From assembly GCA_015680685.1 (NCBI GenBank), contig MNCI01002028.1, positions 95,750-159,749 of the forward strand: 64,000 bases of DNA. The letters run 5' to 3'. The notes under the pieces are model-generated. The model was not told where the DNA came from and made no database searches. It was given only the letters and a program-made list of their open reading frames with translations. This stretch comes from Gnetum montanum. Taxonomy: Eukaryota > Streptophyta > Gnetopsida > Gnetales > Gnetaceae. Below, piece after piece: positions 1 through 10,530 of this stretch (positions within the stretch are counted from its first letter, which is position 1; every line of letters begins with the position of its first letter). Both the position numbers and the translations under genes were made by a program.

Positions 1-1
1 T

Positions 2-640
2 GACCCAGAAAAGAGTCAGGTAACAATAGCATCCATGTTTATCACTATCCGGGTCAGCCAGTACAGAATCCGAAGAATACACATAGATGACGGGGTCACT
101 GCCAATGTCATTCCATTCCCTATAATGGACAAACTAGGTTTTCTTGACTAGATCAATCCCATGATAACATCATGTTTGAAGTCATTTAACGGGGCAAGAG
201 TGCAAGTTAAGGGAACGATACACATCAACTTTGTAGTAGGGGATCAATTCCCCACAAACACAGTGTTCATCGTCATCGAGGAGATGCCTAGCTTCAACCT
301 AAACTTAGGGAGGTCTTAGTTAGCTTAATTAAGGGTAGTCTCATCACCCATTCATCAAGAGATCCACTTGCCCTATGCAGGAGGGGAAGTGATCATCCAT
401 GGTGATAAGATGACCCCTCAAGTGGTTAACAAAGTAGAAATGGAACAAGGGTCAGAGGTTGAAGTCCCCGAAGATCAAACCCCTGTCCCAACAGTTGAAT
501 AGGCCAACACAGTGGCTAATGAAAGCTTAACTTGGGCTGAACTACCCTTCTAGGGAGAAGATGGTAGTGTAGAGGAATGCTGTAATAAGCCTCCCCGACC
601 ATACACGTCGCCAAACCTAAAAATGATCAAGAAATAGCTA
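2..640 (+). pseudogene. Aspartic protease and its C-terminal tail (element A)
   Basis: Reads in frame from base 2. The active-site motif is IDDGVTAN at about 89-112, followed by SFNGARV, the VVGDQFP stretch and SPIHQEIHLPYAGG. The same blocks occur in B, D and E, where the motif is DDGA or DDGV. The protease would mature the Gag-Pol polyprotein in the virus-like particle. In-frame stops occur at about 149, 317 and 326 and further on. The tail after the protease is acidic and ends in a Lys-rich stretch. The frame is lost near 640, before the repeat block. Confidence 0.8.
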
Positions 641-744
641 CAAAGCTAGCAAATGAACATGTTAGCATGACATGTTATATCAATCCATGTTGTTTATTGT
701 TATGTAATTTACGCTCTATCTTTGTGCATTGTTCTTATTACGCT

Positions 745-1010
745 TCTGTCATACGCATCATGGCCCAAAATGGCCTTAAACTAGTTGCGGCTTGCCATGG
801 CCTAAAACTGGCAAATGTAATTTACCCTTTTACACTTAAGATGATGATGGCCCAAAATGGTCTTAAACTCGTGACGGCCCGAAATGGCCTTAAACTATTT
901 ATGGCCTGCTATGGCCTAAACCTAGTGATTTCATTTATTCATTTACGCTTATGATGGCATAGCTTGAAATGGCCTTAAACTATTTATGGCCTGCTACGGC
1001 CTAAAAAAGT
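745..1010 (+). repeat. Short imperfect repeats GGCC...GGCCTTAAACTAG
   Basis: Five or more copies of a 20-30 base motif with core GGCCnnnnATGGCCTTAAACT, for example near 762, 795, 848, 879, 900 and 970. The two GGCC boxes give each copy a small dyad. Equivalent blocks lie between protease and antisense gene in B, C and E and after the protease in D. Confidence 0.8.
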
Positions 1011-1189
1011 GCAATCCTTCTAACGATATGTTCCACTTCATGAAAGATAAAATCTTTACTCCAACCTACATGGGTCAAAAAACATTATCTTTTACTCCAT
1101 TCCAATATAATAAAATGTTGACCAATATGGCCACGTCACACGTCACCTTTACTAACACTTCCACCTATGTCATCTAACTCCACCTCTGC

Positions 1190-1438
1190 CTCAAGAAAAT
1201 CATCCTCGTAGGGACCTTCTTCTTGTGGGGTCTCTTTGTGAGGGTGGTCCTCTCTACAAGGCTCTTCCTCATGGGATTTCTCATCTTAAGTTTGATCATC
1301 TTCATTACACTCCTCCTCGTGAAGACCCTCTTTGCGGGGACCATCATCATCATTACGCTCCTCCTCATGAAGATCCTCTTCGCGAGGACCATCATCTCCA
1401 TTATGCTCATCCTCATGAGGATCCTCCTCATCCCGATC
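1190..1438 (-). repeat. 48-bp repeats coding an acidic 16-residue unit (exon 8, copy A)
   Basis: The last exon of the antisense gene reads as tandem units like DDGPREEDLHEEERND and DDGPRKEGLHEEECNE, with two more diverged units before the stop at 1136-1138. A TAA interrupts the third unit. The tails of the other copies are shorter (21-34 codons) and lack this repeat, so it expanded in A. Confidence 0.75.
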
Positions 1439-2192
1439 CTACGGTTTCACATGATGCACACATTAGCACTACCATCGAGACTACGTATAACAAAAATGCA
1501 ATAGTCCTATGACTTATGTGTGATGGTCCTGCGTCAACCACAAAAGGAATCTGCTCCAAATCAACCCACAGGCATTGCATGATCTCGTCCTCGATAAGCT
1601 CAAACCAAATGCCATCTCCTAGATCAATTCTAGCCTTAACCTTCTCCTTCTCCATAGGAGTCCATCGGGGCGGTTCAGGGAAGAAGGAAGGGATAGTGAT
1701 CTCCCTGCCAGGGAGAGTTATTTTCCTCTCTAGGGAGGCGCTTACTGTCACTTGCTCTTGAAACTTTTTGTACACTCCAGAAGCACTGAGAACATCAAGG
1801 AATAACCTAAGGGACCATGCTTCAATAGTAGAATCCCTGTAATGTTGGTGGTAGGTAGCACATTCTCGCTTATACACGTGCTTATGGTCTTTTTGTGTCT
1901 GCCCCCATTCTTGGACCATTGCATTGAAATCCTTCCAGTCTTGGTTCTTCTGGGCTAGGAGATTCATTTGCATCCATTACTCAATGAGCTCACGGCTGGC
2001 TTGGACACTATTTCTGATGACCGTCCAATAATGAGCATAGTCAATTACAACTATCTACCAATTTTCATCATTAGCCTCCTGAGCTAGCAGAAACTCATTT
2101 CGAGACTCCAGGTCCTCAACCCTCCCAGTTAGGAACGTCTTCTCCTTTTCTACTTTCTACAACATCTTCCAAAGAGCTTCATTGACATTCTG

Positions 2193-3041
2193 AAACTCCC
2201 ATAAAGAGTTGGTTGAGTGTAACCCACATTTACACATTTCATCGTAAAGGCTGCGTGGCGCTTTGGTCAGCTCCAGTGAGGATTCAAGGGCGGTGTCCAA
2301 GTCAACGGGCTCTTTAGGATGCCATCTGAGGTGAGATCCTATAACACAAAAATAACAGTGAGATGCAACAAAGATGATGCAAGTTTGTAATACTAATAAT
2401 CACTCACATATCAATCTCAAGATTGATTTGTTCTAGACAGTTGATCATATCGTTCGCAATGCCTTCCATAAAGGAAAATTTATCAGGGGCCTCACCCCAA
2501 TGCTGAGTGGGTGCCACTGACAAGGGCATGACGCCAGCATCATAAGTACCTGTTACGCAAATAAAAATGAATTAGACATAGTAAGGTAGACATAAAGAAT
2601 GATTAAGGCATTACAANAAACTCCCATAAAGAGTTGGTTGAGCGTAACCCACATTTACACATTTCATCGTAAAGGCTGCGTGGCACTTTGGTCAGCTCCA
2701 GTGAGGATTCAAGGGCGGTGTCCAAGTCAACAGGCTCTTTAGGATGCCATCTGAGGTGAGATCCTGTAACACAAAAATAACAGTGAGATGCAACAAAGAT
2801 GATGCAAGTTTGTAATACTAATAATCACTCACATATCAATCTCAAGATTGATTTGTTCTAGACAGTTGATCATATCGTTCGCAATGCCTTCCATAAAGGA
2901 AAATTTATCAGGGGCCTCACCCCAATGCTGAGTGGGTGCCACTGACAAGGGCATGACGCCAGCATCATAAGTACCTGTTACGCAAATAAAAATGGATTAG
3001 ACATAGTAAGGTAGACATAAAGAATGATTAAGGCATTACAA
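2193..3041. repeat. Direct tandem duplication of about 424 bp with N at the junction
   Basis: Bases 2193-2616 recur at 2618-3041, offset 425. I count about five differences, all transitions. The unit holds exon 6 and the first part of exon 7 of the antisense gene, so the second copy contains a spare exon 6 (about 2974-2833) and a truncated exon 7 (2763-2618). The only ambiguous base here, 2617, lies exactly at the junction, so an assembly join is possible. Confidence 0.9.
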
Positions 3042-5539
3042 TAACGTAAAACTCAATGCAAAAAAACCCTCAAGGTAGTAACATGAGGTTTTCCCTCTGA
3101 GGAAAGTCAAACTCACCAATGCCAAGCTACTTCTCTCTTCCTGGTTTATCCAAAATGACCTTGGAGTCCTCTACTTCCATCTCCTCCTTGGGCACAGGAA
3201 CCCATGTGCTACAAACGTTACTAACAGGGGCCTCCTTTTCCAAAATTGGGGCCCCTTACTCACGCCATATGACTATTGCCCCTGTTTCAAGGGTCAACTC
3301 CTCCACATTCTTCTCTTTGTCTGCTACATTACTAACAGTTAATCGAAACACTTATAAACACTACGCGACATCACGTCTATACACAGCGTAACAAATATAT
3401 AAACTAATTATTCATCTCTCTACTTACCAGCTAGGGGATTTTTCCTATGAAATTTAATTTGTAGCCTCTTTCCTTGAGTGTTAGTCAGACCAGTGGACTC
3501 CACGGTCGGATGATGTTTTTTCCGCTGGACTGAAGAATCCCCTATTTTTACTACAAGGTGTTTCCCCCTCGACATACTACCGGTGTAAGAAGGGAGCACT
3601 CCACCCATGCTGTCCTAGCCCCATGTACGAAGCACCACCAAACTCTTAGTCATAAGTGAAAGCGAATCCCCAATGCCTTCAAGGGGATCTTGCGATTGGG
3701 TAGTGCTGAAAACCTGGGAAATCCAAGGTTTGGAAATCTAGTTACGATCTTGCTACACCCAGATTCCATCCCACTAAACCACCAAGAATTCAACAAAACA
3801 CCGAAAGCAAGCTATAAAGAAGGTGAAATGCATGTTGAAGCGGGACTCAACCTTCTTGTGAAGCTTGACCATTTCAGCCTGCAGACCTTCAGCGAAGTAA
3901 CTAGCCCAATTAAACCATGTTGCCTCCTCAATAACTTCCCACATGATCCAAGCCTACTCTATGGTAAGGATTCTTCCCTAGAAAAGCAATTTAGGGAAGG
4001 CATGAGCTCGAAATAGGGGATAAATGGTATTAGCCACCTCAAGCTAAATTTTATCAGCAAGAATCCCTTTCACTTCCTTTTGAACCCCTAGCCACTTCTC
4101 TATCTCCTTTTGGTGCTTAGAACTCCTCTTTGATTTCTCTTCTACTGGAAGGCCATCAGAGGGAATGCCAAAGAAGTCAGTGAACAGTCGAGCATCAATA
4201 TCAAAACTTACACGCATGTTATGCATGCACATGTAAAGATGCTCAGCATCTTTGCTAAAGGAATTAACTAGGGTTAACATTTCTATCGCGGTGACATTGG
4301 GGGTTACAGCCAAAAATAGCTCCATTAGTCTAGCTTCTCGAAGGTTACTAGTTAGGGCAGCTGGGGCCTCACTATGGCTGAGCCAACGTTGTGCTTCTTT
4401 TATGTCACCATAATGAAAGAAAAGATTACTCGCTTCATGCCCAGAAGCTATAACTGTGATCTCCCATGATTTCTTAACTGTGAACATAAAACCATGGTTT
4501 AGACAATATAGCAAAATAAAACAATTTTATACATTGTTTTCATCCCATAAGATTCTGCAATGAAACATGCCAGTGTAATTTACCGCATTTGAAGGGTGAA
4601 GGAAATGGTGGGATTTTCTCTTGCACATCTGCAATGGTGAGAGGACAATCCAAAGTTTACTCCTTATCCAGCCATTTGAGCCTTTTGCACTTGGTGAAAA
4701 ATTTGACATAACGGTTAGGGTAATGTGGTATTTCCAACTCTAGTTGTCCCATAACACCAGCACATACATTGCTAATAGAGGTAAACTCCTTTATGGCCAT
4801 CTCGGTCATAGAAAACACATATGTATCACCTTGGAGACCATCTTGATTGATAAAAAACCTATACCACAGAATGTAGAAAATTGTTCATACTTGACACAAA
4901 TTCAAGCAATGGTTAGCATATCATAACACTATGAACACACTCACCCGCATGCATAATACACAATGCTAGGCAAATTCCAGAAGTAGGTCGTAAGATGACG
5001 AGTCACGAATAGAGTGTTTTAGGCATGATAACAATTAAACCTTGGTATATCCCAGATCCAAGATAGACATCTCAAACCCTTGGCACTCTATTCGTGATCT
5101 TGCACCCACACAGTTTCAACTAAGCTGTCCACCAGAAACATCAAGATGCTCTATGTTGATCCAACCAGTAGCATCTCTAGAATGGTAGTGGCTGTCTCGG
5201 CCAGAAGATGCGACCAAATAATTATGCTGAAATTACCCAACAAAAATTGCAAAAACTCCTGTGTGCCTCTTTAGAACCAAACCACCTCCTCCTTTACACG
5301 AGCATGAGGAGGAGGAACATTGGCCATGGGGACATGCAAGTAGCATAGAACGCCCACAATTTCCAAGATGATCAGGATGGGCTTTAGCATAATCCTTTAC
5401 AATGAAACACACTACCATTAGGAATAGCAATTTAGATATACTAATGATGTAAGAGCAAAATGATACATTACACAACACTAGATTTTTCGTTACCTTGACT
5501 CCCAAAAAATCACAAATTACGTTGGAAATGCATTACCAA

Positions 5540-5799
5540 AACCGCCCAAACCCTTGCGATGGTGCAACATCTGTCCCTGACAATGGCAATAAAAGTAACA
5601 CTACATATTACCTCAGTGTAACATGAAATCATTATGGGCAAGACAACAGAATCCTATCCACACTACATAAAGGTACAACACCTAGACACCTCTATTTATG
5701 CATTGTGTTTGCACAGTATTGCCCGAGGTCATCCAAACCCTTGCAACAGTGCAAGGTCTGTCTCTGACAATGGCGATAAGGTTAATATTACAAACTACA
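5540..5799. repeat. Diverged direct repeat, offset 187 bp, in intron 1 of copy A
   Basis: About 70 bases at 5540-5612 (with CCAAACCCTTGC and GACAATGGC) recur at 5727-5799. They lie between exons 1 and 2 of the antisense gene. The corresponding part of element C holds a large ~190-bp array of different sequence. Confidence 0.65.
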
Positions 5800-6161
5800 A
5801 TAGCTTAACCCGTGCAACCAGGTATCAATGCCCAACATAATAGACATCTTAGAAATAGATACAATTGCGATGCCATAACAATAAAAATAACAAATAGGTA
5901 GAAGGGTAAAAGGCAACTTACCAGGCGAGTGGAGTAGCCTCCCATGTTTTGACCCTAGCCTTCGAAACCCACTGCAAACTCTCCTGCACTTCATCAATCC
6001 TTGCCAATTGGACATGTTTGCCTTTGGTCTTCGGTGCCATAGTTACAATTAGACAACCTTCGCAAAATTTTCTACTTATGCCTTGCTCATGCATTTCTTC
6101 TGCTATAGTTGAATTCAAATTTGCAATGTTTACAATTTGCTTTGAGAACGAACCACCAACT

Positions 6162-6169
6162 TATAAATA
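6162..6169 (-). promoter_or_regulatory. TATA-like box upstream of antisense exon 1
   Basis: On the minus strand the sequence reads TATTTATA, about 44 bases before the in-frame ATG at 6118 and 122 bases before the ATG at 6040. The position suits a promoter independent of the LTR. Such AT-rich strings are common here, so this is suggestive only. Confidence 0.4.
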
Positions 6170-6615
6170 TAACTATTGAAGTTAATTGTTTTTATATCTA
6201 ATCAATGTGAAACTTTTCTGAAACACATGTTAGTGCGACATGAAGCGTGAAGATTACAACATTAATCACATAGATATCCTATAAATGACGGTCCAGAAAG
6301 ACCCTAAACTAACACGTGCCTTATCGCCTCATAATCTGGTCGCATTAACTATAGTCTGTACCAAAATTCTAAATCAGCTGTTTTAACACGCTAGACATGC
6401 CATGTTACATTTTTCATTATAATTCATAGAAGTCTTACACTAACATTTAGAAAATCAGGTTTACTGCTTTCTCACAAGTCACGTGTATGGTAACGGTCCG
6501 CTAAAACCTTACACTGGAAACCTTTTAACATGCGTCTCTAAAAAGCCTTATATCATTTTAACAAAAAATATGTATATACAATGTAAAAACCTCCATTTTT
6601 GGTGGTTTTGTAGGT
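6170..6615. other. AT-rich spacer ending in a splice-acceptor-like sequence
   Basis: No reading frame recognised. It ends in a T-rich stretch and TTTTGTAG at 6609-6616, directly before the frame that runs into pol. On the plus strand this would fit the 3' end of an intron whose 5' end lies after the protease; I cannot identify the donor. Confidence 0.4.
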
Positions 6616-6619
6616 TAAT

Positions 6620-8340
6620 TTGCAAATGGACGCAGCTTTACTCACACCCCTAGCCCTAACAGGCCCATACAGGAAAACTATTAGACAACTCAACCTTGCA
6701 CTGATAAGAACTGACGCTTCCCTCTACAACATAACCATAGAGGCCTCAGAAGTATCCCTAGACTGGCTAGAACATTTGGCCCAAACCCTAGACCTGGAAG
6801 CTGGTGATGTGACTGAGGACTCCCTCACTGAGGTCCCTGTGGTTATGCACAAAGGAGAAAGTAAAACTCTAAAGGTTAGTTCTCTCCTTGACTAACAAAC
6901 GCAAAGCAACATACTTTGAGTGCTCCAAAATAATGTTGCGATATTCACATGGTCATACAAAGATATGCTAGGTTTAGACCCAAGATTAATATAGCACAAC
7001 ATAGTTTTAGACCCGAGTATTAAGGTGGTCAAATAGAAAGCACGGAAGATTAAGCCTAAAATCACGCTAGTGGTGCATGTTGAAATCACTAAGTTGTATC
7101 AAGCTAGTTTCATTCACATGGTCAATAATTTAGACTGGGTGTGAAACATCGTAGTTGTCTCTAAGAAAATGGGAGGAATATGCATCTGTATAGACTTTCG
7201 CGATCTAAACAAGGCCACGATTAAAGACAACTTCCCATTATCGAGTATCGACCAACTTATCGATACAACAGCTGGCCACACATTACTATCCTTCATGGCT
7301 GGGTTTTCGGGCTATAATCAGATTCATATCAACCCAGAACATCAATTGACTATGAATTTCATGATCCCCTGAGGAACTTTTTGTTACACCATGATGTCTT
7401 TCGGGTTAAAAAATGCTGGAGCAACCTATCAACACGCTATGACATACATCTTTAGTGATTACCTCTTAGAGAGATTGAACGATTACGTAGATGACATAGC
7501 TATCAAATCTAAGTTAGAAGATCACTTAGAAGACCTAGAGTTAATCCTTAAATGATGTCTCAGACACGACCTATGTCTCAACCCAAGAAAATGCGTGTTC
7601 AGAGTCAAAATCGGGCGCATGTTGGGGTTTTTGGTATCAAATACTGGCATTTGAGTCGACCCCGACAAGGTTAAAGCCATCGTTAATCTAGCACCACCTA
7701 CAAACCTAAAAGAACTATGTGGGCTGTAGGGTAGGTTGAAATTTATCAGGTGATTCATCTCGAGACTAACAGACAAGTTACGCCCCATGCAACATCTACT
7801 CAAGAAATGGGTTTACTTCAAATGGACTGAGAATTGCCAACATGCATTTGACAATCTGAAGAAAGAGCTGCTATACTTACCAATGGTTTTCCTGCCACAA
7901 AGGGATCAGCCTTTCTACATATACTTGGCAAGCTCAGAGGTATCTATAGTTGCATTGTTATGCCAAAGAAGGGACGACGGGTCAGAAGTTCCTATCTATT
8001 ATCTAAGTCACGCTCTGTTTGTGTACAAAACATGGTAAAATGAAGTAGAGCGTAACTGTTTAGCATTGGTGTTTGCACTCAAAAAATGTAGGTACTATCT
8101 TTTTCATAGCCAATTCAATATAATCTATAAAAATAACATTCTATGCGCCATCAAAAACAATTTATACGAAAGCAGTAGGATAGCCTGCTGGAAAGCTATC
8201 ATAGCAGAATTTGACTTGCACTACATTGGCCAATCTTCCATGAAAGGCCAAGCAATAGCTGACCAACTTGTAACATCACCTATTAATGATCAAGCCACGA
8301 TTGAACCTGAGTTTCCTGATGAACAAATACATAGTTTAAG
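6620..8340 (+). pseudogene. Pol N-terminal region, reverse transcriptase and RNase H (element A)
   Basis: One frame holds a leader of about 90 codons (MQMDAALLTP...), then RT. Visible RT blocks: GGICICIDFRDLNKATIKDNFPL split over 7169-7240, MMSFGLKNAGATYQHAM near 7391-7440, and the catalytic YVDD at 7484-7495. RNase H follows from about 7790, ending near the GQAIADQL block at 8248. In-frame stops include 7369 (expected Trp), about 7552 and 7727 (expected Gln). These enzymes copy the element RNA into DNA and degrade the RNA template. The leader is matched in element C near 49150-49435. Confidence 0.9.
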
Positions 8341-8790
8341 CCCTGTATCGACAGGCCTTGAAGTGGCATTATACTTTGATGGAGCTTCAACTAACAAAGG
8401 CGGCAGTGCTGTCGTTGTCATTACACTCTCCCCTGAAGATGTTCACCCATTGGCTTACCGCCTGGCATTTCCTTGTACAAAAAATATGGTAGAGTATGAG
8501 GGGCTCCTTAGGGGATTATTAACAGTCAAAGAACTCAACGTTTAACACCTAGCAATCCGAGGTGATTCGATGCTCATCATCAATCAAATCACAAGGGTCT
8601 ACGCCTACAAAGCTGTGCATCTGCAACCCTATTATGATATGGCTAAATATCTCGTAAAATAATTCATGATAACTAATGTCCAACACGTGCTGCATAATGA
8701 GAACACTATAGCTGATGCACTAGCCACACTCGCTTTAAACATGCCACCACATCTGTTTTCCACCTGGCCCACTTTAATGATGGAATGTAC
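8341..8790 (+). pseudogene. Archaeal-type RNase H domain (element A)
   Basis: A second RNase H in frame after the first. Likely acidic residues: Asp in YFDGAST (8378-8380), Glu in VEYEGLL near 8493, Asp in RGDSM near 8561, Asp in ADALATL near 8714. A dual RNase H arrangement is known for the Tat lineage (Ogre, Retand and relatives) and is the strongest family marker here. In-frame stops occur near 8543 and 8660. Confidence 0.85.
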
Positions 8791-10090
8791 AGAACCTATC
8801 ATTCAAGTGGTGTAAATCTCCTCACTAAGCACGGCAGGAATGCCATAATGGTACGATAACATTAAAGCTTACCTTCTGCATGGTGAACCACCGCACAAGT
8901 TAACACCTGCGCAAAAAGATGCAATTCGCAAGCATGCCCGGCAATATCTCATCATTGGAGACAGTACTCTCTATAGATCCTCTTTTGATGGGGTATTGCT
9001 GACCTGAATTAATAATGACCAAGCACAAAGAATAGTTAGCAAAGTTCATGAAGGATTATGTGGGGGACACATAGCCCCGTGAGCCATGGCTGCTAAAATC
9101 AGACGCTTGGGGTATTACTGGCTATACATAGAATGAGACTGCCTAACCAAGGTTAAAACATGTGACATGTGCCAATGTTACATAAATCTAATACATGTGT
9201 CACCAACTGAATTACATACTACATAGATCACTTGGACATTCCAAAGATGGGGACTAGACATCATAGGTCCCATCACGCCTAAGTCTTCTGCAAGACATAG
9301 CTTCATTATCACTGCCACCGAGTATTTTATGAAGTGGGTTAAGGCTATTCCCGTATGAAAGATTACATCTCAACAAGTTTGCCATTTTATCTTAGACAAT
9401 ATAGTAACCAGGTTTGGGCTACCCATGACTATTATGATCGACAATGAGCCACAATTTAGTAGTACCGAAACCAAATCTTTTTGCAGTAACCTTGGTATCA
9501 AGCAATCTTTTTCTTCATCTTATTAACCCCAAGCAAATGGTCAAGTAGAGGCAACAAACAAGGTGGTCATCAATCTACTGAAAAAGATGCTCAACAATAA
9601 CAAAAAATGATGGCATGAAAAAATCCTCTATGTGCTATGGGCCTATCGTACAACCTGTAGAACAGCTACCGATAAGATGCCCTACAGCCTAGTCTATGGA
9701 TTTGAAGTAGTGTTGCCCCTAGAATTATAGGTTTCCTCATTGCGGATGGTCCTCTCCATGGTTATAAATGAGGCTCAACATAATGAGTCCAGGATCGTGG
9801 ATTTAGACTCAGTAGAGGACAAACACATCCAGATGCTCGACAACATCGAAAGGTATCAAGAAAAGTAGAAACAGAAGCATCCTCACAACTTGCATTAGCG
9901 ACCAATCAAGAAAGGAGACTTGGTTTTCAAAGCCGTTCGTGAACCAGCAGGAAAATTCTCTACAAGCTGGGAGGGCCCTTTCCTGGTTTTCAATGCATAT
10001 GACAATAGAGCATTTAGGCTAGCAGACATCAATAGCAACGAGCATTCAAACCCAGTGAATGATATGCATCTGAAGCGGTACCACATCTAG
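8791..10090 (+). pseudogene. Integrase (element A)
   Basis: Zinc-binding part HEGLCGGH near 9048 with CDMCQC near 9162. Catalytic core: Asp in WGLDIIGP near 9256, Asp in MIDNEPQF near 9438, Glu in ANGQVEATN near 9550. C-terminal GKFSTSWEGPFLV near 9952 is a GPY/F-type module; no chromodomain follows. The frame ends at the TAG after RYHI (10088). It carries several internal stops. It would insert the DNA copy with a 5-bp target duplication, as seen for D. Confidence 0.9.
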
Positions 10091-10530
10091 ATGTCGGCTT
10101 GGCTCAAACGCAAGGTAACACTTGTCCGCTATGACATAAAATTGGTGTTGTAACAAACATCCACTATGATGTAAAATTGGTAGTGTTGTACATATCTGCT
10201 ATGATGTAAACCTGGCATTTCTTGCATGCGTTTGCCACGACACTAAATTGGCAAAGTTTTTGACCATTCGCCATGATGTGAAACTGGCAAGGTAAGCATC
10301 TGTCTGCTAAGATGCTAAACCAGCACAGACTTGTCCCTAGGTCACGACACAAAACTATCACCCAAAGCATAGTCTGCTGGGACCATAAACCAACTCTTCC
10401 ACTATCTTCTACGATGTAAACCTAGCAAGCTTCAATCTACCTAGACTTTAAACTGGGACCACGGTCTGCTGAGACTTAAAACCAGCAACAATAGTCCGCC
10501 AGGACTTAAAACTAGAATCTGCTAGCAGGC
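10091..10530 (+). repeat. Array of TAAACTGGCA-type motifs after integrase
   Basis: About ten imperfect units of 35-55 bases with consensus like TCYGCTATGATGTAAACTGGCA. The related array in D at 46266-46460 also lies just behind the coding part. It shares the TAAACT core with the GGCC repeats before the antisense gene. Confidence 0.75.

Larger units (their letters stand above)
1136..6118 (-). pseudogene. Antisense multi-exon gene, copy A (between protease and RT)
   Basis: Spliced gene opposite to gag-pol. Exons by GT-AG borders and comparison with copies B, C and E: exon 1 6040-5922 (ATG at 6040, or in frame at 6118), exon 2 5394-4945, exon 3 4858-4584, exon 4 4477-3428, exon 5 3331-3117, exon 6 2549-2408, exon 7 2338-1518, exon 8 1438-1136. 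Exon 1 encodes a basic start, MAPKTKGKHVQ. Exon 2 contains KPILIILEIVGVLCYL and FSIIIWSHLL. Exon 4 contains EAQRWL, LMELF and FTDFFGIPSDG. Exon 7 is charged and probably coiled coil, with LLAQKNQDWKDF. Exon 8 is acidic. The exon 7 donor has changed from GT to AT. Exons 2, 3, 4, 5, 7 and 8 contain stops. Function unknown. The V-x-F...FGxPxDG stretch faintly recalls ORF1-type or plant-mobile-domain-like proteins of plant transposons; that is only a hypothesis. Confidence 0.75.

Noticed and set aside
5233-5505. Minus-strand 90-codon frame as a gene of its own
   Set aside because: It is out of frame with exon 2 of the antisense gene; the other frame matches copies C and E (KPILIILEIVGVLCYL).
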